A stretch of 64,000 bases of DNA from Enterocloster lavalensis (GCF_902364025.1 NZ_CABJCG010000002.1:474101-538100), one strand, 5' to 3'. Counted from the first letter of the stretch, positions 26,811 to 35,350 are shown. Made by a program: numbers and translations. Notes: generated from the letters alone by a model not told the origin.

Positions 26811-27164
26811 ATGGAGGAAATGGTAAAGCAGAGCAAGGGAATGGCGATTGCGTCCATGGTTCTGGGAATTGTGGGCCTGGTGCTGTCCTGCCTGGTGATC
26901 GGGATTATTCCCTGTGTGATCGGCCTGATTCTGGGAATTGTGGTACTGGTGAAGCAGAAGGCAGGCCAGGGGATGGCGATTGCGGGCATCGTCACATCCC
27001 TGATCGGGATCGCTTTCTTGATTATGGCGCTCATCGGATTCGGCTCTTTTATGAGCCAGTACGGTACTGAGATTATGAATCAACAGATCGGGGCCGCCGG
27101 GCCAGCCTGGGAAACCGTGGCGGAACTTGACGCGGATTCCCAGGCGGCGGTCCGGCCGTTTTGA
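26811..27164 (+). CDS. DUF4190 small membrane protein
   Basis: 117 residues from an ATG with GGAGG 7 bases upstream; an earlier ATG at 26781 lacks one. Two hydrophobic helices (about 10-48, MAIASMVLGIVGLVLSC and IIPCVIGLILGIVVL) are followed by KQKAGQGMAIAGIVTSLIGIAF, the usual GMAIAGI motif of DUF4190. The tail is short and soluble. Function is unknown; these are common small membrane proteins of Gram-positive bacteria. Monocistronic. Confidence 0.82.
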   Translation: MEEMVKQSKGMAIASMVLGIVGLVLSCLVIGIIPCVIGLILGIVVLVKQKAGQGMAIAGIVTSLIGIAFLIMALIGFGSFMSQYGTEIMNQQIGAAGPAWETVAELDADSQAAVRPF

Positions 27165-27218
27165 CGGTGGAACAGCCGGGATGGCCGGGACAGCGTAAAG
27201 GCAGAGATAAAACAGGTG

Positions 27219-27246
27219 AGGCGGGATTCGTTGGGAATCCCGCCTT
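27219..27246. terminator. Terminator between convergent DUF4190 and regulator genes
   Basis: AGGCGGGATTC pairs with GAATCCCGCCT. A second GC-rich inverted repeat (CGGCAGG ... CCTGCCG) lies just to the right, near 27261-27292, and may serve the minus-strand transcript. Confidence 0.7.
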
Positions 27247-27349
27247 ATTGATTCTGAAGAGCGGCAGGTGCAGCCCATGGGGCCGCCTGCCGTTCGCCTG
27301 TAGTTTTGTTTTCCGCGGATCGTCCGGCCGGAGGTATTTGCCGTCAGGC

Positions 27350-28060
27350 TTACCGCTTTACCTCGAATTTGTAACCGATGCCCCACACCGTGGTGATGGC
27401 CCAGTTGGCGTGGTCCTTGATCTTTTCCCGCAGACGCTTGATATGTACGTCCACGGTGCGGGTGTCGCCGATGTACTCGTAACCCCAGATATGGTCCAGA
27501 AGCTGCTCGCGGGTGAATACCTGGTTGGGCGAGGCCGCCAGGAAATACAGCAGTTCCAGCTCCTTGGGGGGCATTTCCACGGAGTGGCCGCGGTAGATCA
27601 CGGAGTAGTTGGTCAGGTTCACGATCAGATCCGGGTACTCCACGTACTCGCCCTGCTGCTCGGAGGCGGAGGGGGCGGGAGCGGGAGCTACCTGATAGCG
27701 GCGCAGCACCGCCTTGACGCGGGCCACCAGCTCCTTGGAGTCAAAGGGCTTGATCATGTAGTCGTCCGCACCCAGCTCCAGGCCCAGAACCTTGTCGAAG
27801 ATTTCGCCCTTGGCGCTGAGCATGATAATGGGCACCTGGGACGAGGTGCGCAGTTCCCGGCACACCTGGTAGCCGTCCATACCGGGGAGCATCAGGTCCA
27901 GCAGGACCAGATTGGGTTTGAAATCGGGAAATACCCGCAGGGCTTCCTCGCCGTCCCCGACGATCATAGTTTCATAACATTCTTTCATCAGATAGAGGGA
28001 GATCAGCTCCGCGATGTTCGCGTCGTCGTCCACAATCAGAATCCTCTGTTTTTCTGCCAT
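27350..28060 (-). CDS. OmpR-family response regulator
   Basis: 236 residues. The receiver domain (1-120) shows the acidic pair in LIVDDDANI, phospho-acceptor Asp in NLVLLDLMLPGMDGY, conserved Ser in IIMLSAKGE and Lys in DYMIKPFDSKELV. A linker rich in Ala and Pro (about 125-140) joins a winged-helix DNA-binding domain (PPKELELLYFLAASPNQVFT, DVHIKRLREKIKDH, TVWGIGYKFEV). It follows mutS2 by 37 bases on the same strand, with AAGGAGGAG before its ATG, so both likely share a transcript. The nearest histidine kinase lies 1.5 kb further on, in a separate transcript. Confidence 0.92.
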   Translation of the reverse strand: MAEKQRILIVDDDANIAELISLYLMKECYETMIVGDGEEALRVFPDFKPNLVLLDLMLPGMDGYQVCRELRTSSQVPIIMLSAKGEIFDKVLGLELGADDYMIKPFDSKELVARVKAVLRRYQVAPAPAPSASEQQGEYVEYPDLIVNLTNYSVIYRGHSVEMPPKELELLYFLAASPNQVFTREQLLDHIWGYEYIGDTRTVDVHIKRLREKIKDHANWAITTVWGIGYKFEVKR

Positions 28061-28097
28061 AATAATTTACTCCTCCTTAAAACATGCTGTCTGGCGG

Positions 28098-30515
28098 TTA
28101 CTTAAATGTTACGATGGTCACGCCGGAATCTCCTTCACCAAAGACGCCCAGGCGGAATTCTTTTACATATTTTAGCTTTTTGAGCCGGGTGTGGACGGCA
28201 TTTTTCAGTGCCCCGGTGCCGCGGCCGTGAACCACGCGGACCGTGGTGAGGTGGGCCAGGTAGGCGTCGTCCAGATATTTTTCCATCACGGGCATGGCCT
28301 CGTCCACTGTCATGCCGATCAGGTTCACCTCCGGGGAAATGGAGGCCGATTTCGATACTTTGATATTGCTGCTTCCGGTGCCGCGCCCCTTGCCGGAGAA
28401 TTTGCCGCCGCCGGAGGACGGGATGGAAGGCCCGGTGATGTCCTGCTCGGGCAGCAGCTCCAGGTCCTTTACATTGACCAGGGAGCGGAGAATGCCCATC
28501 TGCACATAGAGGTCGCCCCGGGCGTTGGGCAGGGTGCTGACCGTGCCTTTGAGGCCCATGGACAGGACTTTGACGCCGTCCCCGACCTTCAGCTTCTTGG
28601 GGGAAATAGGCTGGCTGGGGCCTTTGGCCTTGATGGCCAGCTTGTCGTCGGCCTCCTTTAATTTCTCGCGCAGCTTTGCGCGCTGGGCTTCCAGCTGTTT
28701 GTTCAGGCCGGAGTCCGCGGAGAGTTTGTTGATCTGCTTGATGGTCTGATCCGCCGTCTCCTTGGCTTCCCGGAGAATCCGCTGGGCCTCCTCGGCGGCA
28801 TTTTTGAGCAGCTTATCCTTGCGCTCGTCCAGGCGCTCCTCCTTCTGGGTCAGGCGGGCCTTCAACTGGGCGATCTCGTCCTTGTAGGCCTTTAATTCCT
28901 CCTGTTCCTTCTCGATGGTCAGACGGCTTTTTTCCAGACTGGAGAGCAGGTCCTCAAAGGATTCGTCCTTGGCCTCCAGGTGGGTTTTGGCGTCGTCGAT
29001 GATATAGTCGGGCAGCCCCAGCTTGCTGGAAATGGCGAAGGCGTTGCTCTTGCCGGGAACGCCGATCAGCAGGCGGTAGGTGGGCTGTAAGGTTTCCACG
29101 TTGAACTCGCAGCTGGCATTTTCCACGCCGGGAGCGCTGAGGGCGAATACCTTCAGCTCGCTGTAGTGGGTGGTGGCCATGGTGCGGCATTTCATGTTGT
29201 GCAGGAAGCTTAAAATGGCGATGGCCAGGGCCGCTCCCTCGGTGGGGTCCGTGCCCGCGCCCAGCTCGTCGAAGAGGCACAGGGACCGGGAATCCGCCTC
29301 GCCCAGAATCCGCACGATGTTGGTCATGTGGGCGGAGAAGGTGCTCAGGCTCTGCTCGATGCTCTGCTCGTCGCCGATGTCCGCAAATACCTGGTCGAAC
29401 ACTGCCAGCTCAGAGCCCTCCCAGGCGGGAATGTGGAGTCCCGCCTGGCCCATAAGGGTGAACAGGCCCACGGTCTTTAAGGAGACCGTCTTGCCGCCCG
29501 TGTTGGGGCCGGTGACGATCAGCAGGTCGAAATCCTTGCCAAGCCAGACGCTTATGGGAACCACGGTCTTGGGGTCTAAAAGCGGATGGCGGCCGTCCTT
29601 GATGTGGATGTAGCCGCGGTCGTTGAATACCGGGGCGCTGCAGCGGTAGTGCCGGGCCAGGGCGGACTTGGCGAAAATGAAGTCCAGCTGGGCCAGGAGC
29701 TGCATGTCGATGGCCAGGTCCTCGCAGTGGGGAGCGGCCTGGTTGCTTAAATCCGCCAGCACCGCCTCGATCTCCTTCTGCTCGCGGATTTCCAGCTCGC
29801 GGATCTCGTTGTTTAAGCGCACAATGGCCATGGGCTCAATGAACAGGGTGGAGCCGGTGGCCGACTGGTCGTGAACCATGCCGGGAACCTGGTTCTTGTA
29901 CTCGGATTTTACGGGCAGGCAGTAGCGGCCGTCGCGCATGGTAATCACCGCATCCTGCAAATAGGTGCGGTTGGAATTCAAAATGGAGTTCAGCTGGGTG
30001 TGGATCTTGTCCGCGGCCAGCTTCATGGCCCGGCGCACGTGGGAGAGCCCGGGGCTGGCGTCGTCCGCCACCTCGTCCTCGCTGAGGATACAGCGCTTGA
30101 TCTCCTGATTCAGCGGGGTTAACGGCTCCAGGGCCGCGAACATGGGCTCCAGGGAGTCGGCAAGGTCGTCATTTTCCTCATCCACGTCCTCGTGGCGGCC
30201 GTAGGCCTTGGCACGGGCGGCGCAGGTGAGCAGGGAGCTGATGGAGAGCAGCTCCGGGATGCTCAGGGAACTGCCGATCTCCAGGCGTTTTAAGGAATCG
30301 CCGATGTCCCGGACTCCGGAGAAGGAGGCCGTGCCCTTTAAGCGCACCCGGTTGACCGCGTCCGTGGTCTGCTGCTGCCAGGTGCGGATCTCCTCCAGGT
30401 CCGAGGAGGGCTCTAAAGCCGCGCAGAGGGCCTTTCCCAGGGGGGAGGCCGCGTACTCGGTGAGCTGGGTGATGATTTTATGGTATTCCAAAGTTTTTAA
30501 TGCTTTTTGATTCAT
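28098..30515 (-). CDS. mutS2: Endonuclease MutS2
   Basis: 805 residues from the ATG preceded by AGGTG; an in-frame GTG three codons earlier is less likely. The MutS-type core and clamp occupy the first ~300 residues, the ABC ATPase follows with Walker A TGPNTGGKTVSLKT and Walker B LCLFDELGAGTDPTEGAAL, a long coiled coil spans about 515-620, a KOW-like segment follows (KKLKVGDGVKVLSMGLKG), and a C-terminal Smr nuclease domain (VNLIGMTVDEAMPV, VVHGRGTGALK). MutS2 lacks mismatch recognition; roles in suppressing recombination and in rescuing collided ribosomes are known in other species. Length and domain order are normal. Confidence 0.95.
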   Translation of the reverse strand: MNQKALKTLEYHKIITQLTEYAASPLGKALCAALEPSSDLEEIRTWQQQTTDAVNRVRLKGTASFSGVRDIGDSLKRLEIGSSLSIPELLSISSLLTCAARAKAYGRHEDVDEENDDLADSLEPMFAALEPLTPLNQEIKRCILSEDEVADDASPGLSHVRRAMKLAADKIHTQLNSILNSNRTYLQDAVITMRDGRYCLPVKSEYKNQVPGMVHDQSATGSTLFIEPMAIVRLNNEIRELEIREQKEIEAVLADLSNQAAPHCEDLAIDMQLLAQLDFIFAKSALARHYRCSAPVFNDRGYIHIKDGRHPLLDPKTVVPISVWLGKDFDLLIVTGPNTGGKTVSLKTVGLFTLMGQAGLHIPAWEGSELAVFDQVFADIGDEQSIEQSLSTFSAHMTNIVRILGEADSRSLCLFDELGAGTDPTEGAALAIAILSFLHNMKCRTMATTHYSELKVFALSAPGVENASCEFNVETLQPTYRLLIGVPGKSNAFAISSKLGLPDYIIDDAKTHLEAKDESFEDLLSSLEKSRLTIEKEQEELKAYKDEIAQLKARLTQKEERLDERKDKLLKNAAEEAQRILREAKETADQTIKQINKLSADSGLNKQLEAQRAKLREKLKEADDKLAIKAKGPSQPISPKKLKVGDGVKVLSMGLKGTVSTLPNARGDLYVQMGILRSLVNVKDLELLPEQDITGPSIPSSGGGKFSGKGRGTGSSNIKVSKSASISPEVNLIGMTVDEAMPVMEKYLDDAYLAHLTTVRVVHGRGTGALKNAVHTRLKKLKYVKEFRLGVFGEGDSGVTIVTFK

Positions 30516-30645
30516 GAATTTCACCTATAATAAACGTATAATTTGCGTGGTTTGGCGGAGCTTTTTTGGCGCAAAGCGCCATATACAGTATATCATAAAA
30601 TCGGATATTTACTATCATTTTTAATATCTTTTCATATTTACGAGC

Positions 30646-30674
30646 TTGCATAAAGAGTGGAAGAAACGTATAAT
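30646..30674 (+). promoter_or_regulatory. Promoter of the HtrA-like gene
   Basis: TTGCAT, 17 bases and a perfect TATAAT, about 50 bases before the start codon. Confidence 0.65.
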
Positions 30675-30726
30675 AGGGATATGTGGGTTTTTTGAGCATA
30701 CCAGATTCTTGACAGGGAGGGGTTCT

Positions 30727-32037
30727 ATGCCGGAAAAGAATGGGGACAAGCCTCACCGTTTTATCAATGAAAAGATTGTCCGCCAGCCTCTGTCCAAACG
30801 GCAGATTGCCAGACGCATTTTGCTGACTGCTTTCTGCGGGGTTTTGTTCGGCGTGCTGGCGGCTGTTTGTTTTGTGGTGTCCAAGCCCCTGGCAGAGCGG
30901 TATCTGGGCCAGGAGCAGCCGGAGGAGAGCAGTCAGATCACCATACCCAAGGACGAGCTTGAGACTACCACCGCAGCGCCGGTGGAGACCACGCAGGCGG
31001 TCAGCCAGCCGCCCAAGGAGACGGAGCCGATTTCGCAGATCGTCAAATCTGAGATGGAAAATTATCAGTACACGGTGGACGATTTAAACACCATGTACGG
31101 CAGTCTGCGCTCTGTTGCCACGGAGGTGGGCAAGGGCGTTGTGGCGGTTCACTCCATTCAGCACCAGGTGGATTGGTTTGACAATCCCATCGAGACCACC
31201 GGGCAGTACGCCGGGGTTCTGATCGCCAAGACCAAGACGGAAGCTCTGATTCTCACGCCGGAGGAAGCGATTGAGGCGGCGGACTCCATTGAGGTGGTAT
31301 TTCAGGACGGCACGGTGGTGCCGGGCAAGATAAAGCAGCGGGACACCGTGGCCAACATGGCGGTGGTCAGCATCGAGCTGTCTGCGCTCACAAACGACCA
31401 GACCAAGAAGCTGACCCAGGTGGAGTTGGGCAATTCCTACTCCGTGAAGCAGGGCGACATGGTGATCGCCGTGGGCGGACCTGCGGGGATCGTTCATTCC
31501 ACGGACTACGGTTTCGTGTCCTATGTGGTGAAAAGTGTCCAGGCGGTGGACGGCATCTCAAGGGTGTTTTACTCGGATGTCCAGTCCAATTCCGGGATGG
31601 GGACCTTTATCCTCAATACCAACGGCCAGCTGATCGGCTGGGTGACGGACAAATATGACCGGGAAGACGAGTGCAACATGACCACCATCGCGTCCATTTC
31701 CGACTATAAAGGCGTGCTTCAGAACCTGAGCAACGGCTTCGCGGCCCCATATTTTGGAATCCGTGGGCAGGAGGTGAACTCCGCCATGGAGGAGAGCGGG
31801 CTTCCCCAGGGGATTTACGTGACCGATTGCATTGCGGACAGCCCTGCGTACAACGCGGGAATCCAGCCGGGCGACATCATTACCTGGATCAACGGCTCCA
31901 AGACCAATACCATGAAGGATTTCCAGAATCAGGTGGAATCCCTGAAGCCGGGGGACAAGGTGAACGTTGCGGTACAGCGGAACGGGAAGGACTCCTATAA
32001 GGAAATTGAGTATCCGGTGACCATTGGGGCGAGGTAA
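30727..32037 (+). CDS. HtrA/DegP-like membrane protein with degraded catalytic triad, PDZ domain
   Basis: 436 residues; GGGAGGGG precedes the ATG. A cytosolic N-terminus, one membrane helix (about 36-58, LLTAFCGVLFGVLAAVCFVV), a Thr/Pro/Glu-rich linker, a trypsin-like domain (about 120-320) and a C-terminal PDZ domain (about 335-430: PYFGIRGQEV, AGIQPGDIITWINGSKTNTM). Compared with HtrA, LTxxHVV is replaced by LTPEEAIEAAD, so the catalytic His is absent; the DxxxDLAV region reads DTVANMAVVSI, so the Asp is absent; the Ser region reads QSNSGMGTF, keeping Ser but not GNSGGP. It is therefore probably a scaffold or sensor rather than an active protease. Confidence 0.85.
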   Translation: MPEKNGDKPHRFINEKIVRQPLSKRQIARRILLTAFCGVLFGVLAAVCFVVSKPLAERYLGQEQPEESSQITIPKDELETTTAAPVETTQAVSQPPKETEPISQIVKSEMENYQYTVDDLNTMYGSLRSVATEVGKGVVAVHSIQHQVDWFDNPIETTGQYAGVLIAKTKTEALILTPEEAIEAADSIEVVFQDGTVVPGKIKQRDTVANMAVVSIELSALTNDQTKKLTQVELGNSYSVKQGDMVIAVGGPAGIVHSTDYGFVSYVVKSVQAVDGISRVFYSDVQSNSGMGTFILNTNGQLIGWVTDKYDREDECNMTTIASISDYKGVLQNLSNGFAAPYFGIRGQEVNSAMEESGLPQGIYVTDCIADSPAYNAGIQPGDIITWINGSKTNTMKDFQNQVESLKPGDKVNVAVQRNGKDSYKEIEYPVTIGAR

Positions 32038-32114
32038 AATGGCGTTGGAACGGGCTGTTGCCGGGCCGGCCAATGAGTTGACATAAAAAAGAGATTTGGA
32101 AAGGAATCAAAATA

Positions 32115-33062
32115 ATGAAATATATTGATACACTCAGGGAGGGTATGCACACCACGGATGTGTACCTGTGCAAGAACAAACAGATCGCCGTGACCAAGAA
32201 CGGTAAGGAATACGGCAATCTGGTGTTGCAGGACAAGACGGGTACCATCGATGCCAAGATCTGGGATTTAAATTCCCCGGGAGTGGGCGAATTTGAGACC
32301 ATGGACTACGTGCACGTGGAAGCGGATGTGACCCTGTTCCAGAATTCCCACCAGCTGAACGTGCGGCGGATCCGCCGGGCGTCCGAGGGGGAGTACGTGG
32401 AGGCGGATTACCTGCCTGTATCAAAGAAAAATATCGACAAGATGTACGAGGAACTGCTGGGCTTCATCGCCAGCGTGAAGAATCCTCATCTGAACCAGCT
32501 TCTGAGCAAGTTTTTTGTGGAGAGCCCGGCATTTGCCAAGGCCTTCAAGTTCCATTCCGCGGCTAAGAGCGTACACCACGGTTTTGTGGGCGGACTGCTG
32601 GAGCACACGCTGAGCGTGGTAAAGCTGTGCGATTATTATGCGGGGTATTATCCGCAGTTGAACCGGGATCTGCTGATCACAGCGGCAATTTTCCATGATT
32701 TGGGAAAAACGCGGGAGCTGTCAACATTTCCGGAGAATGACTATACGGACGACGGGCAGCTTTTAGGGCATATTATTATCGGAACTGAGATGGTGGGGCG
32801 CATGATCCGCGCGATCCCGGGATTCCCGGAGCGGACGGCGGTGGAGCTGAAGCACTGTATTCTGGCCCACCACGGGGAGCTGGAGTACGGCTCGCCGAAG
32901 AAACCGGCGCTGCTGGAAGCTCTGGCCCTAAATTTCGCGGACAACACGGACGCGAAGATGGAGACCATGATCGAGGCGTTAAACGCAGGCGGCGAGAATA
33001 CGGGGTGGCTGGGGTATAACCGGCTGCTGGAGACGAATATTAGAAAGACGACGGAATTGTAG
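32115..33062 (+). CDS. yhaM: YhaM-family 3'-5' exoribonuclease (OB fold plus HD domain)
   Basis: 315 residues; AAAGGA precedes the ATG. The N-terminal OB-fold (about 15-95, KNGKEYGNLVLQDKTGTIDA, DVTLFQNSHQLNVRRIRR) binds nucleic acid. The HD phosphohydrolase domain (about 155-300) shows HHGFVGGLLEHTLSV, AAIFHDLGKTREL with the HD pair, GHIIIGTEMVGR and CILAHHGELEYGSPKKP. This is the order of B. subtilis YhaM, a metal-dependent exonuclease of RNA and single-stranded DNA. It lies about 80 bases after the HtrA-like gene without a clear terminator. Confidence 0.88.
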   Translation: MKYIDTLREGMHTTDVYLCKNKQIAVTKNGKEYGNLVLQDKTGTIDAKIWDLNSPGVGEFETMDYVHVEADVTLFQNSHQLNVRRIRRASEGEYVEADYLPVSKKNIDKMYEELLGFIASVKNPHLNQLLSKFFVESPAFAKAFKFHSAAKSVHHGFVGGLLEHTLSVVKLCDYYAGYYPQLNRDLLITAAIFHDLGKTRELSTFPENDYTDDGQLLGHIIIGTEMVGRMIRAIPGFPERTAVELKHCILAHHGELEYGSPKKPALLEALALNFADNTDAKMETMIEALNAGGENTGWLGYNRLLETNIRKTTEL

Positions 33063-33113
33063 AACGCGCTGTACATAAAAATTGGCTTTATAATAATGAA
33101 TGAAAGTGTGTGG

Positions 33114-33159
33114 GCCGGAAAACATACGGTAACGGCATGGGCCGGGTATGTTTTCCGGC
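33114..33159. repeat. Perfect 14-bp inverted repeat upstream of rlmD
   Basis: GCCGGAAAACATAC (33114-33127) and its exact complement (33146-33159) flank an 18-base loop. No T run follows, so it is not a standard terminator. It lies in the rlmD leader, about 35 bases before the start codon. Confidence 0.75.
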
Positions 33160-33193
33160 TTGCATCGGTTTTGGGAAGAGGAGATTTGAAAAG

Positions 33194-34648
33194 ATGAAGA
33201 AGAATGACGAATTTGTGGTGGCGATTGAGGATATGAGCGAGGACGGCGCGGGGATCGGCCGGGTGGACGGATATATCTGGTTTATTAAAGATACCGTGAT
33301 CGGCGACGTAGTGAGGGCCGGGGTCATGAAGATGAAAAAGACCTATGGTTTTGCGCGGCTGATCGAGGTGGTGGAACCGTCAAAAGATCGCGTGGAGCCC
33401 AGGTGTCCGGTGGCGCGGCAGTGCGGGGGCTGCCAGCTGCAGATGATGGATTATGAGGCGCAGCTGAGGTTTAAGGAGCGGAAGATTTATAATAATTTGA
33501 AGCGGATTGGGGGGATGGAGAATTTGAGGCTGCCGGAGGAGGAATGCGGGAGCGAGGATGAAGGGGCTGGGACGGGCGAAAGGGCCGGAGCGGATGGCCG
33601 GAAGATCGTGCGGATGGAGCCGATCATGGGGATGGAGGAGCCGTGGCGGTACCGGAATAAGGCGCAGTTCCCATTTGGGGTGAGTAAGGATGGGAGAGTG
33701 ATCACCGGGTTTTATGCGGGGCGGACCCATTCTATCATTGAAAATGAGGATTGTTTGCTGGGGGTGGAGGAGAATCGGGAAATATTACGGATTGTCCGGG
33801 AGTTTATGGAAGAATTTGGGGTGAAGCCCTATGATGAGGAAGGGCATCGGGGGCTGGTGCGGCATTGTCTGATTCGGAAGGGGTTTGCCACCGGGGAGAT
33901 TATGGTGTGTCTGGTGGTGAACGGGAGGAAGGTGCCGAAGGAGGAGGTGCTGGTGGAGCGGCTGAGGCAGGTGGACGGGATGACCAGTATTTCGCTCTGT
34001 GTAAATATGGAGAAAACCAATGTGATTCTCGGGGATGAGGTGGTGAATCTCTGGGGGCCAGGGTATATCACGGATTATATCGGGGATGTGAAGTATCAGA
34101 TTTCGCCGCTGTCGTTTTATCAGGTGAATCCGGCGCAGACCGTGAAATTGTATGGGACGGCGCTGGAGTATGCGGGACTGACGGGGGAGGAGACGGTCTG
34201 GGATTTGTATTGTGGGATTGGGACGATTTCGTTGTTTCTGGCGCAGAAGGCGAAAAAGGTTTATGGGGTGGAGATTGTGCCACAGGCCATTGAGGACGCC
34301 AGGCGGAACGCAAAGATTAATGGGATTGAGAACGTGGAGTTTTTTGTGGGGAAGGCGGAGGAAGTGCTGCCAAGGGAGTTTGAGGAGAAGCAGATTTATG
34401 CGGATGTGATCGTGGTTGACCCGCCAAGGAAGGGGTGCGATCAGGTTTGTTTGGATACGATTGTGAAGATGGGGCCGAAACGGGTGGTGTATGTGAGCTG
34501 TGACTCGGCGACGTTGGGGAGAGATGTGAAGTATTTGGGGGAGAGAGGGTTTGAGGTGGAGAGGGTTAGAGGGTGTGATATGTTTGGGATGGGGGGGCAT
34601 GTCGAGTCGGTAATAATGATGCGGAATTGTGGTTTGAAAGGAAAATAG
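33194..34648 (+). CDS. rlmD: 23S rRNA (uracil-C5)-methyltransferase, RlmD/TrmA family
   Basis: 484 residues from the ATG with GGAAGAGGAG upstream. An N-terminal TRAM domain (DMSEDGAGIGRVDGYIWFI, then KKTYGFARLIEVVEPSKDRV) is followed by the iron-sulfur cysteines CPVARQCGGCQLQ and, at the C-terminus, CNYCRHC-free Rossmann methyltransferase motifs: VWDLYCGIGTISLFLA, VIVVDPPRKGCD and the catalytic Cys in YVSCDSATLGRD. About 20 acidic/glycine-rich residues are inserted after residue 115 (SEDEGAGTGERAGADG). The coding strand is strikingly poor in C from about 33450 onward. The gene ends intact with its own terminator, right where the conjugative element begins; rumA/rlmD 3' ends are known integration sites of some ICEs. 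Confidence 0.9.
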   Translation: MKKNDEFVVAIEDMSEDGAGIGRVDGYIWFIKDTVIGDVVRAGVMKMKKTYGFARLIEVVEPSKDRVEPRCPVARQCGGCQLQMMDYEAQLRFKERKIYNNLKRIGGMENLRLPEEECGSEDEGAGTGERAGADGRKIVRMEPIMGMEEPWRYRNKAQFPFGVSKDGRVITGFYAGRTHSIIENEDCLLGVEENREILRIVREFMEEFGVKPYDEEGHRGLVRHCLIRKGFATGEIMVCLVVNGRKVPKEEVLVERLRQVDGMTSISLCVNMEKTNVILGDEVVNLWGPGYITDYIGDVKYQISPLSFYQVNPAQTVKLYGTALEYAGLTGEETVWDLYCGIGTISLFLAQKAKKVYGVEIVPQAIEDARRNAKINGIENVEFFVGKAEEVLPREFEEKQIYADVIVVDPPRKGCDQVCLDTIVKMGPKRVVYVSCDSATLGRDVKYLGERGFEVERVRGCDMFGMGGHVESVIMMRNCGLKGK

Positions 34649-34657
34649 AGGGGTTTG

Positions 34658-34675
34658 ACCACAAGATATAGTGGT
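34658..34675. promoter_or_regulatory. Orphan NrdR-like box
   Basis: ACCACAAGATATAGTGGT is a near-palindrome that matches the NrdR operator pattern better than the box in the nrdAB promoter and shares its first 13 bases. No ribonucleotide reductase gene is near. Confidence 0.5.
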
Positions 34676-34694
34676 TTTTGGCGAAAAATCGAGG

Positions 34695-34737
34695 AAAAAA
34701 TCGGGCAAAAAATGGCCGATTTTGACCCCGATTTTTT
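34695..34737 (+). terminator. Terminator of rlmD
   Basis: AAAAAATCGGG and CCCGATTTTTT form a perfect 11-bp stem around a 21-base loop that itself contains a partial copy of the right arm. Confidence 0.75.
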
Positions 34738-34786
34738 GGCCTTTTCATAGATGTGAGACGGGTAAAAGAGGATATGGGGTAAAATT

Positions 34787-34822
34787 TCAGGTCAGCCAGA
34801 TCAAAAAATGGCTGGCCTTTTT
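34787..34822 (+). terminator. Terminator or attenuator ahead of the first ICE gene
   Basis: GGTCAGCC pairs with GGCTGGCC (one G-T pair) and is followed by six T; it lies only 35 bases before the first start codon, so it could also attenuate transcription into the element. Confidence 0.65.
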
Positions 34823-34854
34823 TAATAGATCATAAAAAATAAAGGAGGAGTTTC

Positions 34855-35283
34855 ATGCAGATCACAACCGATGAATTACGCAGGATGAAAAATCAGGAAG
34901 GACTGATTCTCCAGGGCTGCGGAGGAGATGCGCAGGAGTGGGTGGACGGAATCAACGAACTGTTAACACAGGAAGGCATTTTATTGGAGGGCACAAAGTT
35001 TAAAAATGTGAAGTCATTTCGTAATGAGGGATTGACCAACCTGCTGTTTCCGTTTGAGGATGTGAAACTCGATCTTGGAAAGCTGGCGATATGGAGAATT
35101 AAGAGTCATGAAGCATTTGGGGGCACATGGCTGTCTGATTATGTTCCGAATCGGTTGGGAGGTTTTCTGGACGAGGCGCCGACACAAAAGACAGAGGAGA
35201 TTCAGCAGCTGGGAGAACATCCGTGTCATCCCGAATGGGAAGGCGAGGAGACTGGTCAGGGCGGGCTGTCAATGAAACAGTGA
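34855..35283 (+). CDS. ICE accessory protein, unknown, 142 aa
   Basis: Soluble, no signal or membrane helix. AAAGGAGGAG precedes the ATG. A helical N-terminus (TTDELRRMKNQEGLILQGCG) is followed by a compact region containing LTNLLFPFEDVKLDLGKLAI and HEAFGGTWLSDYVPNRLGG, text that I recognise as recurrent in Firmicutes ICE proteins but cannot name. The polar C-terminal ~30 residues end GLSMKQ, one of several similar tails in this element. It is the first gene of the element. Confidence 0.65.
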   Translation: MQITTDELRRMKNQEGLILQGCGGDAQEWVDGINELLTQEGILLEGTKFKNVKSFRNEGLTNLLFPFEDVKLDLGKLAIWRIKSHEAFGGTWLSDYVPNRLGGFLDEAPTQKTEEIQQLGEHPCHPEWEGEETGQGGLSMKQ

Positions 35284-35350
35284 ATGGGAGGATTGATAGT
35301 TAACCGGAATCCATACAGTCAATACAACAAAGAAGGATGGTGAGTCAGAA

